36,796 bases of DNA from Atopobacter phocae ATCC BAA-285 (GTDB lineage: Bacteria > Bacillota > Bacilli > Lactobacillales > Aerococcaceae): NCBI RefSeq assembly GCF_000526675.1, contig NZ_JAGN01000013.1:1-36796 (forward strand), in the 5' to 3' direction. The position numbers and the translations under genes are program-made. Each line of letters begins with the position of its first letter. Position 1 is the first letter of the stretch. Of this stretch, positions 1-8,869 are shown in pieces. The notes below the pieces were generated by a model. The model did no database searches, was not told the origin of the DNA, and worked only from the letters and a program-made list of their open reading frames with translations.

Positions 1-1
1 T

Positions 2-250
2 TATCAATATACCTCTCATGCATTCGCTCAATTTATTAAGGATCACCAAGCCATTCAAAGTATGTCACGTGTAGGAAAATGTATCGATAATGGTCCAATG
101 GAAAACTTTTTTGGCATGCTCAAATCAGAATTATATTATTTAAATAAATATGATACATTTGAAAGTTTAACAAAAGATATTGATCAATATATTCATTTCT
201 TTAACACTAAACGAATCACATTAAAGATGGGTTTAGCTATTCCAGCATAA
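2..250 (+). CDS. IS3-family transposase OrfB, C-terminal part (partial)
   Basis: The frame is open from base 2 and ends with TAA at 248-250, giving the last 82 residues of a DDE transposase. The block CIDNGPMENFFGMLKSELYY, then a YIHFFNTKRI segment, is the hallmark of the IS3 OrfB C terminus (rve integrase core); the E in MENFFGMLKSE corresponds to the final catalytic Glu of the DDE triad. The C terminus (KMGLAIPA) is shorter than the usual 'SPxxYR' ending, so the last few codons may be altered. The start lies upstream of the window. An apparent ATG at 62 is internal and not a true start. Confidence 0.85.
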   Translation, partial: YQYTSHAFAQFIKDHQAIQSMSRVGKCIDNGPMENFFGMLKSELYYLNKYDTFESLTKDIDQYIHFFNTKRITLKMGLAIPA

Positions 251-255
251 AAAAA

Positions 256-281
256 CACCTATGGATGAAAAACCATAGGTG
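256..281 (+). terminator. Hairpin after the IS3 transposase
   Basis: Nine-base arms CACCTATGG (256-264) and CCATAGGTG (273-281) pair perfectly around an 8-nt loop, directly after the transposase stop. The T-rich stretch begins about ten bases downstream, so it is a plausible though not textbook terminator. Confidence 0.6.
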
Positions 282-381
282 CATAAAATTTATTTTTTTA
301 CCTGTCTACTTGACAGGGAGCAGTTCACTCAATAAGAGTTCACATCTTTTTATCGATTGCTCATATGATTGATACAACGTT

Positions 382-1377
382 TTAGAAATCGATTGTTGTA
401 CCAATATTTTGTTGCATTGCTTTTTCAATAATTTGTTGAGCTGTTACTATATCTAAAACTGCAGAACCCACACTCTTAAATACTGTTACATCTTGCTCAG
501 ATGTTCTTCCTTCAATTTTATCTAGTAACAGTTCGCCTAATTCACCTGTATAATCTTCTGCTGTCATTAAACCTTCTTTAATTGGTGCTTGGATATCTCC
601 AGCTTCAGCTAATACGCCATCTTTTGTATCAAAAATAACTGCATTCGCTTCAGTTAATAACTTAGACGGTAATTCTAACATGTCTGGTGTATAAGCGCCC
701 ATACCATTCACGTGAACACCTGGCTTTAAGTCATCTGCGTCAAATGTATTCACTTTTGAAGTCGTTACTGTTGTGACAATATCTGCTTCTAAAACAGCTT
801 CTTTGGATGTTTTAACAGCTTTAATTTTTGTTTGGAATACACCTTGCATATCGAGTGCAAGTTCTTTAGCAAATTGTTGCGCTCGATCAAAATCAATATC
901 AAACACTCTTAACTCGGTCAATTCTCGTGCAGTCATCATCGCAATGGCTTGTTGATAACCTTGTCCACCTGTCCCAATTAACGCCCCTATTTTTGCGTTA
1001 GTATTCGACAATTCTTCTGTCGCTGCGCCTTGGACAGCAGCTGTACGTAATTGTGTTAAGTACGTTCCATCTAAAATTGCCGAAACAATTCCTGTTTCTG
1101 GATCTAATGCGACCATTGTTGCAGGAACAGAAGGTAGATTTTTTTGAATATTATCAGGATAAACAGAAACAATTTTCACACCTAAAGCACTTTGCTCACC
1201 ACTTGAAACGGCTGGCATATATAAACTTTGTCCGTTAAACTTCTCAACATTTAAGTTAGTTCTTAATGGAACATTTGCATCACCAGCTGTATAAATTTTT
1301 AATGATTCTTTCGCTGCGCGAATTGCATCAGTCATTGAAAAACATTTTTGAATATCTTCTTTTGTTAAAATTAACAT
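382..1377 (-). CDS. Ornithine cyclodeaminase / mu-crystallin family protein
   Basis: 331 residues, the normal length for the OCD/mu-crystallin family of NAD(P)-dependent imine or amino-acid-processing enzymes. Family features: an N-terminal half with PLRTNLNV and LYMPAVSS, the block LTQLRTAAVQGAATEELSN, then a Rossmann segment with a glycine-rich loop (IGTGGQGYQQ, about residues 132-141) followed by an acidic strand end (RVFDIDFDRA). The substrate cannot be read from sequence, since members include ornithine cyclodeaminase, alanine dehydrogenase-like enzymes and ketimine reductases. The start is supported by AAAGGAGG upstream of ATG. It is the last gene of a three-gene operon, 14 nt after the exporter gene, which suggests that a metabolite made or consumed here is sensed by the regulator and exported by the membrane protein; that link is inference. 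Confidence 0.85.
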   Translation of the reverse strand: MLILTKEDIQKCFSMTDAIRAAKESLKIYTAGDANVPLRTNLNVEKFNGQSLYMPAVSSGEQSALGVKIVSVYPDNIQKNLPSVPATMVALDPETGIVSAILDGTYLTQLRTAAVQGAATEELSNTNAKIGALIGTGGQGYQQAIAMMTARELTELRVFDIDFDRAQQFAKELALDMQGVFQTKIKAVKTSKEAVLEADIVTTVTTSKVNTFDADDLKPGVHVNGMGAYTPDMLELPSKLLTEANAVIFDTKDGVLAEAGDIQAPIKEGLMTAEDYTGELGELLLDKIEGRTSEQDVTVFKSVGSAVLDIVTAQQIIEKAMQQNIGTTIDF

Positions 1378-1391
1378 GATAAAATCCTCCT

Positions 1392-2252
1392 TTAATTACT
1401 TTTCTTAAGCATGCCGTAAGCACTATAGAATAAGATAAAGACAACAAACCATTGTAGTAAAGAAATCTCTAAATTAGTTACAATAAAGACAGCAGCTAGC
1501 ACACCAAGAACACCAAATGTTGACGTAAACAGTGTGATTTTACGACTGTATTCACCCGATTTAACAAATTGAACACTTCCTACAGGTACAGAAAATGTTG
1601 CTGCACCCATCATAATTGGAAAAGCAACCGCTGGATTTAATCCTAAAAGGTAAACTGTAATCATTGTTAAAGCATATGATCCAATACCAATATTATTTAA
1701 AGCACCAAATAATGCCAAAGCTACAGCTGCAATAATTAATTTTATTCCTTCTAATTCGGTTGCTGTACCACCACCAGGTAATAGTCCAAATTTACCGCCT
1801 AAAATAATTAACGCTGCGATAATCATCCCAATACCAATAGAAAGTTTTAATTTATCGGCTGGTAACTTAACAGCAAATTTAGCGCCAAAATATGAACCAA
1901 TCATTTGACTCACAATACATACAATCAATGTTGTTATTCCTACTTGAATATTTGTTATATAGGCTAACGCCATGACTGCAACTGGAATGGTACATTGCGT
2001 GTTTAATGTACCAGGTAGTTTTTTTACACTCGTCCATTTTAACTTTGGATAAAGTGTTGTACTAATTGCAAAGTCTGAAATGCCCAATGTTGATAAGAAA
2101 AAGATAATAGCACTAGTAAATGGTAAGGCTACTGTATGAGCTGGTTCAGTCATCACCTCATTTTTATTTTTAACCAAATCTTTCACAAAAACAAATGCAA
2201 AATATGCATTAACCAATACGACTAATAATAATAATATATCTTTGAATGTCAT
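1392..2252 (-). CDS. TauE/SafE (DUF81) family membrane exporter
   Basis: 286 residues, very hydrophobic, with about eight predicted membrane segments in two similar halves. The N-terminal half carries FFLSTLGISDFAISTTLYPK and a GSYFGAKFAVKLP segment; the C-terminal half repeats the theme with LFGALNNIGIGSYALTMI and GSVQFVKSGEYSRK. These are typical of TauE/SafE-type permeases, which export sulfonates, sulfite or small organic anions; the substrate here is unknown. A GGGGG-containing ribosome-binding site precedes the ATG. The gene lies 14 nt from each operon neighbour, so co-regulation with the OCD-like enzyme is likely. Confidence 0.85.
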   Translation of the reverse strand: MTFKDILLLLVVLVNAYFAFVFVKDLVKNKNEVMTEPAHTVALPFTSAIIFFLSTLGISDFAISTTLYPKLKWTSVKKLPGTLNTQCTIPVAVMALAYITNIQVGITTLIVCIVSQMIGSYFGAKFAVKLPADKLKLSIGIGMIIAALIILGGKFGLLPGGGTATELEGIKLIIAAVALALFGALNNIGIGSYALTMITVYLLGLNPAVAFPIMMGAATFSVPVGSVQFVKSGEYSRKITLFTSTFGVLGVLAAVFIVTNLEISLLQWFVVFILFYSAYGMLKKSN

Positions 2253-2266
2253 GTTTTATCCCCCTA

Positions 2267-3049
2267 TTAATAAATATTTCTAATTTTTTCAAAATTATTT
2301 CCATAGAATGTTTGTAACTCTTGCGTATGTTCTTTGATAATTTTTAGCGTATAAGCATCATGTTTAATATACTCTTTTGATAAAAGACGCATTGCTTGAT
2401 TTTGCGTCCAAATAACATCACATACTTCATCCAACGTACCAAACAATACTTCATCATCACTCACTAAGTTAATCCATTGTCCATTCATATCTTTGACTTT
2501 ATCCATTTCAAACCCATGTGAGTAGAATCGTTTAAAAGGAAGAGTGTACGTACTTTTTGTACTAAATAAGATACATACAAATTGATCTAATCTAGCTTCA
2601 GCTTTTGTTAATGCCTCTTGAATGACGTCAGTTAAACTTTCATCCCATATTTGAATGTATAAGCTTTGTTCAGCTTGATCAATCATATGGTGAACTTTTT
2701 GTAAAACGTGTTCTCTTTCGTTTAATTGCCACAACAAATCATTATTCACACTTTTTTTATGAATCTGATTCATGAACTCTTCTATTTTATTAATGTTAGT
2801 TGTAGTCGTCATTTTTAAACTTTTCACAAACTCTTCTGTGGATATGCTGGAATACAGTTTGGGTTCATTTTTATTTACTAATACAATTCCTTTTTGAATG
2901 AGTCGTTCCAAATGATTGTATACTTTAGATCTTGGAACACCTGATTTTTTACTCACTTCATATCCAGTCATTTCACCATGTTCAACCAATGTCATGTAAA
3001 TATTCATTTCAGACTCTGTATAACCAAATTGTTTCATAATGCTAATCAA
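2267..3049 (-). CDS. TrmB-like transcriptional regulator
   Basis: 260 residues. Residues about 1-75 form a winged helix of TrmB type: an N-terminal helix (GYTESEMNIYMTLVEHGEMT), then GYEVSKKSGVPRSKVYNHLE as the recognition helix-turn-helix, then a wing (KGIVLVNKNEPKLYSS). A helical linker follows, and the rest resembles the TrmB effector-binding domain (residues about 105-245, with SLYIQIWDES). The start is TTG at 3049, since AGGAGAG lies nine bases upstream while the next in-frame ATG is too far from it. It is first in the operon behind a promoter overlapped by a perfect palindrome, which suggests autoregulation. The effector ligand is unknown. Confidence 0.8.
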   Translation of the reverse strand: MISIMKQFGYTESEMNIYMTLVEHGEMTGYEVSKKSGVPRSKVYNHLERLIQKGIVLVNKNEPKLYSSISTEEFVKSLKMTTTTNINKIEEFMNQIHKKSVNNDLLWQLNEREHVLQKVHHMIDQAEQSLYIQIWDESLTDVIQEALTKAEARLDQFVCILFSTKSTYTLPFKRFYSHGFEMDKVKDMNGQWINLVSDDEVLFGTLDEVCDVIWTQNQAMRLLSKEYIKHDAYTLKIIKEHTQELQTFYGNNFEKIRNIY

Positions 3050-3075
3050 TTTCCATTCTCTCCTTTCTTTGTTAG

Positions 3076-3100
3076 TAGTAGTTACTTATGGTAACTACTA
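3076..3100 (-). promoter_or_regulatory. Perfect 10-bp inverted repeat, likely operator
   Basis: Arms TAGTAGTTAC (3076-3085) and GTAACTACTA (3091-3100) are exact reverse complements separated by 5 nt. The site starts in the -10 element and runs over the probable transcription start of the regulator-exporter-OCD operon. A two-fold site here fits a dimeric winged-helix repressor such as the TrmB-like protein encoded first in the operon; that assignment is inference. Confidence 0.7.
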
Positions 3101-3125
3101 TATTATCTTAAAGAATCATTGTCAA
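3097..3125 (-). promoter_or_regulatory. Sigma-A promoter of the trmB-like operon
   Basis: Read on the minus strand: -35 TTGACA (3125-3120, perfect consensus), a 17-bp spacer, and -10 TATAGT (3102-3097, five of six). It is placed correctly for the TTG start at 3049. Confidence 0.8.
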
Positions 3126-3338
3126 TCATTTTATGTGATTTTTTTAACATATCAATTTTAGTTCTTCACAATTTGTGTCTGCCTTAGATAATATGAACTA
3201 AATTTCATTAAAAAACTCAAAATTGTTTTGATACGTTCTTTTAAATAACTATTTATCAGGTGTTTTTTGATACCCTAAAAGGTGTAATTAATTTTCGGCT
3301 TTCACATGTTGTCGATGGTTCCTGCTTGTTTGTAAAAC
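3126..3338. other. Intergenic stretch with no gene seen
   Basis: AT-rich DNA between the trmB-like promoter and the terminator of the large surface-protein gene. No open frame with a ribosome-binding site, structured RNA or repeat was recognised. Confidence 0.5.
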
Positions 3339-3380
3339 AAAAAAAGAAGATGAAATCAACTCATTCGTTGCTTCATCTTC
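3339..3380 (-). terminator. Rho-independent terminator of the surface-protein gene
   Basis: Read on the minus strand, GAAGATGAA (3380-3372) pairs with TTCATCTTC (3354-3346) and is followed by seven T residues. It lies 27 nt after the stop of the LPXTG protein gene. Confidence 0.85.
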
Positions 3381-3406
3381 CCTTCGTTTTCAAGGACTAA
3401 TTTATT

Positions 3407-6400
3407 TTAATTTTTTTCTCTTTTTAATTTTTGAATCCATTTCTTAATTGTATATGCCATCGCTATAAAGGCCATTGCGTATACAGAATAGAAGGTACGA
3501 GTTTCACCTGTTTGTGGTAATTTTGCTTGTTTATTAACTACCTTATTTGTGCTTGTGTTAGAGTTCATTTTATTTTCAGTCAATGCGTTTAACTCAGATT
3601 GTTTGTTATTTCCAGACTGAGAACCATTCTCATTAATTGATCCTTGTGTCCGCTCTTTCGTTCCATACTCTACTACTGCATCAACTTTTTCTTTTAAAAT
3701 AACTTCTTCTTGTTGCAATATAACCACTTCATGCTCACTATTGAGTTGGTAAGTAGTTGTTACTTGTTTTTCACCATTTTTTCCTTCAGTGATTATTTGT
3801 TCCGCTTCATCTTTATAGCGCATATTATTGGCTACTCGTTTAGTTTCGTAAGGGATTTCTACTGTTTGGACAGTTGGTTTGATTCCTACTAAAATAACTT
3901 GATTAATTGGTTCTTTTATCACGATACCATCTTTCTTTTCACCTAATTGTCCAGTTACTTGTACTTTAACTTCTCCAACTTCCAATGTTTCATCTGCTTG
4001 ATAAATAATCTCAAATGGAATAGATTGTGACTCATTCATCTCATCTTGTTTCGTTTCGCCATCATTTTCTGATTGTTCTCGTTTCTTTGTACCATATTCT
4101 ACCACTTGTTCAACTGGTAATTGTAAAATGTTTTCTTTTTCTTCGAGAATAACAACTTGATGGTTCTCATCTAATTGGTAAGTGGTTGTCACTGATTTTG
4201 AGCCATTAACACCTGGTGTAACAATTATTTCTTCTCCTTCAAAACGTTCATCATTTGGAATACGTTTGATTTCAAATGGAATTTCTACCACTTGGGTCGT
4301 TGGTTGAGTACCGATTAAAATAATTTGGTCAATCGCTGGAGTCACTACTTTTCCATCAATTGCTTCACCAACTCGCCCTTCTCTTTCCACTTTTTGTTCA
4401 CCTTTTGGAATAGACGGATCTGCACGATATTCTGTTTTGAATGGAATTTCATTTTTTCCTTTTTGATTTTTATTAATTGCAGGTGCTCCTGTTGTTATTG
4501 AATTATTCAATGGATTAACAATACTTGTATCCAAACCTGGTGCTTTTAATCCAATCCAGTATGGTGATTTTTCATCATCTGTTAAAGTTGGTTTGTGAAT
4601 ACCGTCGTAGGCGTAACCGATTGTTCGACCATCAATTTGGACATGTTCAGTGTACGCTTTACCGACTGGACTTTTCTCATCAAAGTTACTTCCACCTTGT
4701 AAGAATGCTTCACTAACAGCAATTGTTCCATCTCCATTAACAGCATGACCGCCCTGTAAAGCTTGACCATATCCACCAACTGCAATTAATTTACCGTCTC
4801 CCTCAATTCGACTGTTTTTATTTAAAATAAGTGCGTCTCCACCAATTGAAGTAGTTGCAAAACGTCCGCCTCCGTATAATCCTAATTCAGAGTCTTTCGG
4901 TATAATTAATTGACTGTTTGCGGCCATTTCTAAAGCTGGTTGGCCTGTATACATTTTCCCATCTGAATGTGTTCCCGTTGCTGATTCATCACCGCGAATA
5001 TACACTTTACCATCTAATTGAACTTTTCCTTCAACTTTTACGACTGGTGTGTCGATTAAACGAGCTACTCGACTATCTGTTAAGTTATTTGCATTAGAAT
5101 AAATGAGTGAAGATCCTAAAATAGCGCCGTCTTTTAATATGACTTGTCCGTTAATTGATGAACCTGTTAAATACTGATTATGATGCTCATCGTAGTTCAT
5201 TTGCAATTTTCCGCCTTTTTCAACGGTAATTGTTCCATAAAGTGATGAATCATAAAAATTGAGATGCCCACCATTTTTAACTAAGATATTTACACTACTT
5301 AAAATTTTCATATTTCTCAATGTTAAATTAGTATCTTTATCGACTACTAACGTTTGATGCGGTACGTGATGTTGGTCCACTGCATAACCTAATACACCAT
5401 ACACACCACTTTCATGCGAGCCATGCCATAATTTTAATTCCGATGGCACAGTTACTTGAGATGGTTTCGTTTTATCTGCATCTCCAAACTGCTCAATATA
5501 CCATGGGGCCATATCCCATTGATATTTATCTTTGCTATTTAGTAATTTAAATTGCTCTGATTTAAATTCATCTGTTAATTTAACTTTTGATAAATCATAA
5601 ACTTTAAAAGGTAATTCATTTGAAGTCTCTTTACGTCCAAGTTCATCCGCTACAGTGACACTAATTTTGTATTCCCCTGCCTTACTTGGTATACCACTTA
5701 ACATCACAGAACTTTCATACGTGTTATAGAATGGTTTCATGCCCATTGTTTCATCATTAATATTGACTTTACTTTGATTATGAATTGCACGAATATTTGG
5801 TGAATCTTTTAAAAGTTTCCAATCTTCTTCTTTTGGCTTTTGATTATTTTCAGTTTCTGCCACTTGAAGCACAACATTACTATTTTTATTCATCGTTGCT
5901 GATCCAGTAGCTGAAGAAACTGCATCATATTTTTTCTGATTAACTAGAGCTGCTTCAAAGGATCCGACTAAACGTACATGTAATTGTTTATCTGTTAATT
6001 TATCAGAGTTTACAGCTTCAAATGTATTGTCTTTAATTTTTCTGAATTTACCAAGTACTTTATCATTTACGTCTTTCAAAACAATTACGCCATTTTCTTT
6101 TAACTCATTTCCTAAAAACAATTCTTTCTTGGTTGTATCTTTATAAAAAACATCATTGAATACAGCTGCTTTTGAGTCCGTTTTTCTATAAGAGATAGTA
6201 CCTACCTCTACCTTTTCAATCTTTTCAAAATCTATACCACTAAATTCCAAAGAATAGATATTCGTTCCTACTTTTTTATTTTCTTTCTTTATTTCTTTTT
6301 TATTATTTTCAGATATTAGATTTGTATCCACACTAACTAAATCTCTCTTTTTTCTTTTCTTCTTTTCACTTAAAATTTCTTTTTGCTTCATTGGTATTGA

Positions 6401-7507
6401 GTTTTCATTATTTTTCCGAACAATTTTTTCTTCTTTTTCAACTTGTTCATTGTGCTTTATTTCCTTATTTTGTTTTAATTGATCTTCTTGCTTTACTAGC
6501 TCTTTCGCTGGTACTTGCTCTTTTACTTTTATTTCCTCTTTTACTTTTATTTCCTCTTTTTCTCTTACTTGCTCTTTTGCTTTTACTTGCTCTTTTGCTT
6601 TTACTTGCTCTTCTTGTGTTATTTCTCCTTTTCCTTCTTTACTGTTTTGTGCTTTTTCTTTGGAACTTTCCACTGATTTTGAAATTTCATTTTCTAAAGT
6701 TAAAATTTCAAATTGATTATCTTCAACTTTTTTTATTTGAGTTAATATCTTTTTATTTTCGTCTTTAAACGTAATTATCGCATCTTTTTTTATAACTTTT
6801 TCAAAAAATATATATCCATTTTCTTTATCAATATAAAATCCACCATTCGATGTTGACTGTTTATAACTAGCTTCTCTTAATTTATGCGAATCTATTTCTA
6901 CTTCTTTAATTTGATTTACTAATTCTTTTGGTTCCAAGGATATATAATAAAAATCAAATACATTTGATTTCTGATGTTCATTAACTGTTTTTATTTTTAA
7001 TTTATTTGATAATTTGACTGCATCAAGCATCTTTTCTTCCTTTTGCTCATTACCTAATTCATTATCTGACTTTTCAACAATTTTTGTCTCAACATCAAAT
7101 ATTTGTTCAAAATTTTTTTTATTTTTATTGTATTTATATTTCCCTAATAATTGATCGTCCTTATCTTTTAATTCAATTACTTTTTCATTATCAGGTTCTT
7201 GGATATAAAGTTCTCCATTTTCTTTATCAATAAAGTATTTAACTTCCTTTCCAAACACTGATAGTCTACTTGAAACAAGTTTAGCTGTTTCATTATCAAC
7301 TAATACCTTGTCAATAATTAATGCTTTATCAATAGGTGTAATTTTTACTTTAAAATCAAACCCGTTTTCATATTTTAATTCTATTTTATCTTTGTTTACT
7401 TGTTTTGCCACAATATGATGATGACTTGCCCCGTTCAAACATACGAGTAATCCCGCTGCTGTGACAATTTTAAAATATTTTGATTGTTTGTTGTTTGCTT
7501 CTTTCAT
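3407..7507 (-). CDS. LPXTG-anchored surface protein with beta-helix-like core and two G5-type modules
   Basis: 1366 residues, sortase-anchored. Order: signal sequence (about 1-35; ends in a histidine-rich ASHHHIVAKQ stretch); two related beta-rich units (about 46-130 and 180-270, each with an FYIDKENG- or YFIDKENG-like strand); a charged low-complexity stalk (about 290-375) built on (K/R)(A/V)KEQV-type repeats; a third related unit (about 425-500); a region ending in an Ig-like segment (IPSKAGEYKISVTVADELGR); a central domain (about 690-1000) of short Gly/Asn-rich beta turns typical of a parallel beta-helix; two similar modules of about 125 residues (about 1020-1147 and 1162-1286) with VVEIPFEIKRI / VTTTYQL / VVEYGTK signatures of G5-type domains; LPQTG (1330-1334), hydrophobic segment and positive tail. 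AAGGAGG precedes ATG. The binding partner is unknown; adhesin is the best guess. It is monocistronic. Confidence 0.85.
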   Translation of the reverse strand: MKEANNKQSKYFKIVTAAGLLVCLNGASHHHIVAKQVNKDKIELKYENGFDFKVKITPIDKALIIDKVLVDNETAKLVSSRLSVFGKEVKYFIDKENGELYIQEPDNEKVIELKDKDDQLLGKYKYNKNKKNFEQIFDVETKIVEKSDNELGNEQKEEKMLDAVKLSNKLKIKTVNEHQKSNVFDFYYISLEPKELVNQIKEVEIDSHKLREASYKQSTSNGGFYIDKENGYIFFEKVIKKDAIITFKDENKKILTQIKKVEDNQFEILTLENEISKSVESSKEKAQNSKEGKGEITQEEQVKAKEQVKAKEQVREKEEIKVKEEIKVKEQVPAKELVKQEDQLKQNKEIKHNEQVEKEEKIVRKNNENSIPMKQKEILSEKKKRKKRDLVSVDTNLISENNKKEIKKENKKVGTNIYSLEFSGIDFEKIEKVEVGTISYRKTDSKAAVFNDVFYKDTTKKELFLGNELKENGVIVLKDVNDKVLGKFRKIKDNTFEAVNSDKLTDKQLHVRLVGSFEAALVNQKKYDAVSSATGSATMNKNSNVVLQVAETENNQKPKEEDWKLLKDSPNIRAIHNQSKVNINDETMGMKPFYNTYESSVMLSGIPSKAGEYKISVTVADELGRKETSNELPFKVYDLSKVKLTDEFKSEQFKLLNSKDKYQWDMAPWYIEQFGDADKTKPSQVTVPSELKLWHGSHESGVYGVLGYAVDQHHVPHQTLVVDKDTNLTLRNMKILSSVNILVKNGGHLNFYDSSLYGTITVEKGGKLQMNYDEHHNQYLTGSSINGQVILKDGAILGSSLIYSNANNLTDSRVARLIDTPVVKVEGKVQLDGKVYIRGDESATGTHSDGKMYTGQPALEMAANSQLIIPKDSELGLYGGGRFATTSIGGDALILNKNSRIEGDGKLIAVGGYGQALQGGHAVNGDGTIAVSEAFLQGGSNFDEKSPVGKAYTEHVQIDGRTIGYAYDGIHKPTLTDDEKSPYWIGLKAPGLDTSIVNPLNNSITTGAPAINKNQKGKNEIPFKTEYRADPSIPKGEQKVEREGRVGEAIDGKVVTPAIDQIILIGTQPTTQVVEIPFEIKRIPNDERFEGEEIIVTPGVNGSKSVTTTYQLDENHQVVILEEKENILQLPVEQVVEYGTKKREQSENDGETKQDEMNESQSIPFEIIYQADETLEVGEVKVQVTGQLGEKKDGIVIKEPINQVILVGIKPTVQTVEIPYETKRVANNMRYKDEAEQIITEGKNGEKQVTTTYQLNSEHEVVILQQEEVILKEKVDAVVEYGTKERTQGSINENGSQSGNNKQSELNALTENKMNSNTSTNKVVNKQAKLPQTGETRTFYSVYAMAFIAMAYTIKKWIQKLKREKN

Positions 7508-7768
7508 AGATAGCCTCCTTAAATTTGTTCGATATTAGTGTACTATATCACATTTTTTAAGTAAACTTAATTTTTATAAAAATATAAAATTTTACAATCA
7601 AATATATCTTTTATCAATAATCGCTCTAAAAAACTGATTAAAATTTACTTTTTATGTCTTTTCATCACTTATTTTTAGCATACTCATGCTATTTGTTGTG
7701 TGACAAAAACATATTGCTTTTTGAAAAGAATTTGATTTTTAATCATTTAAAATTTTAAAGCACAAAAA
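7508..7768. other. AT-rich upstream region of the surface-protein gene
   Basis: Holds the AAGGAGG ribosome-binding site just above the ATG at 7507. A TATAGT hexamer on the minus strand near 7535-7545 could be a -10, but no convincing -35 was found. No gene was seen in the remainder. Confidence 0.4.
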
Positions 7769-7789
7769 AACGAGCCTTTAAGACTCGTT
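7764..7789 (-). terminator. Terminator of the sirTM-type operon
   Basis: On the minus strand ACGAG and CTCGT arms (7789-7785 and 7774-7770) close a short hairpin followed by a run of seven T residues. It lies about 12 nt after the lplA2-type stop codon and closes the seven-gene operon. Confidence 0.75.
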
Positions 7790-7801
7790 TTAAAACTTCT
7801 A

Positions 7802-8821
7802 TTATGAAAAAATTAATTCTACTAATTCTTCTTTAGTAATTGAACCAAAATAAATTGGCAAGTCAAGTGGCGTTAAAGCAGATAAAACATCTTCTTTTTC
7901 CATCTTTGTTCCGATTAATGCTTTTTCAACATCATGGATATCCGCTTTTCCAAAGAAATCCCCGTAAATGCGACAAGCTTCAATGCGCCCTTTTTCAATC
8001 GATAAATGAATATCAATGGTCCCTCCCGCAAATCGTGCATCGCGATGATAACTGTATTGAGGTGAGTTTCCATAATTCCATTCCCAATTTTTATATTTTG
8101 ATTCGGTTAATTCATCAATTTTTTGCCAGTCTTCTTCTGTTAAGTCATAACGCTTAGCTTGATCAATATGTTCGATATCCAATAATTGACAAACCATTAA
8201 ATCTTTAAATTCATCCACCGTAACCTCTTGATATTCTGGTGCTAAATGTTCCCGAATATTGCCCACTCGACTACGAACGGATTTAATTCCTTTTGATTCA
8301 ATTTTCTTACGATTTGGATTTAAAACCTTTTCCATCTCATCAAAATCTACATCTAAAAGTAATGAATAGCCACCATACACACGGCCATTCGCAATGGTCA
8401 TAGCAGCGCCTGAAACTTTTTTGCCATTAGCAACTAAATCGTTGCGCCCCGTCATTTCAACAGAAGTTGCACCAAGATGATGGAGTGCTTTAACAGCTGG
8501 CTCATAAGCTCGTTTAAAATCACCAAAGATACCATTGTCATTAATTAAATAACAAATATTAACGGCTCCTGAATCAACATAAACTGCTCCGCCACCAGTG
8601 TCACGACGAACAACTGGAATATGATGTTCTTTTAAATAATCTTGATTAGTTTCAACTACGGCATTTTGATACCGACCAATTTCTACTTTAGGATCACAGT
8701 AATAAGGGAATAAAATATCATCATCTAAGAAGATATTTTGTTGGACGTAAACTTGCATCGCTAAAGCGACAGCACCATCAGTGATACGTTTTCCATTGCG
8801 TATTGGTTCAATTAAGTACAT
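7802..8821 (-). CDS. lplA2: Lipoate-protein ligase A (LplA2-type)
   Basis: 339 residues, full length for an LplA with both the catalytic and the C-terminal accessory domain. It adenylates lipoate and transfers it to a lysine of an acceptor, here most likely the GcvH-like protein of the same operon. The diagnostic motif RRDTGGGAVYVD is at residues 72-83, and the conserved lysine loop NGKKVSGAAMT lies around 132-142. AAAAGGAG precedes ATG. It is the last gene, 48 nt after the sirtuin. In characterised SirTM operons (Staphylococcus aureus, Streptococcus pyogenes) the linked LplA2 lipoylates GcvH-L, which is a prerequisite for ADP-ribosylation. The symbol is assigned by operon context. Confidence 0.9.
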   Translation of the reverse strand: MYLIEPIRNGKRITDGAVALAMQVYVQQNIFLDDDILFPYYCDPKVEIGRYQNAVVETNQDYLKEHHIPVVRRDTGGGAVYVDSGAVNICYLINDNGIFGDFKRAYEPAVKALHHLGATSVEMTGRNDLVANGKKVSGAAMTIANGRVYGGYSLLLDVDFDEMEKVLNPNRKKIESKGIKSVRSRVGNIREHLAPEYQEVTVDEFKDLMVCQLLDIEHIDQAKRYDLTEEDWQKIDELTESKYKNWEWNYGNSPQYSYHRDARFAGGTIDIHLSIEKGRIEACRIYGDFFGKADIHDVEKALIGTKMEKEDVLSALTPLDLPIYFGSITKEELVELIFS

Positions 8822-8869
8822 GGTATTCTCCTTTTGGGTTTAAAATTTTTGATTATTTAAGTGAACGAT

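Larger units (their letters stand above)
1..327 (+). mobile_element. 3' end of an IS3-family insertion sequence
   Basis: The window opens inside the element. It contains the last part of an OrfB-type transposase, a hairpin just after its stop, and at 303-327 a terminal-inverted-repeat-like sequence beginning TGTCTACTTGACAGGG. Beyond about 327 the sequence changes to chromosomal DNA. The left end lies outside the window, so target duplications and completeness cannot be judged. Confidence 0.8.

Noticed and set aside
6391-6768. 125-codon plus-strand open frame rich in Leu and Phe
   Set aside because: It is the antisense of the Lys/Glu repeat stalk of the surface protein, has no ribosome-binding site, and its composition is fully explained by the repeat on the other strand.
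7840-8157. 105-codon plus-strand frame inside the lplA2-type gene
   Set aside because: Antisense shadow of a strongly conserved coding region; no family resemblance.
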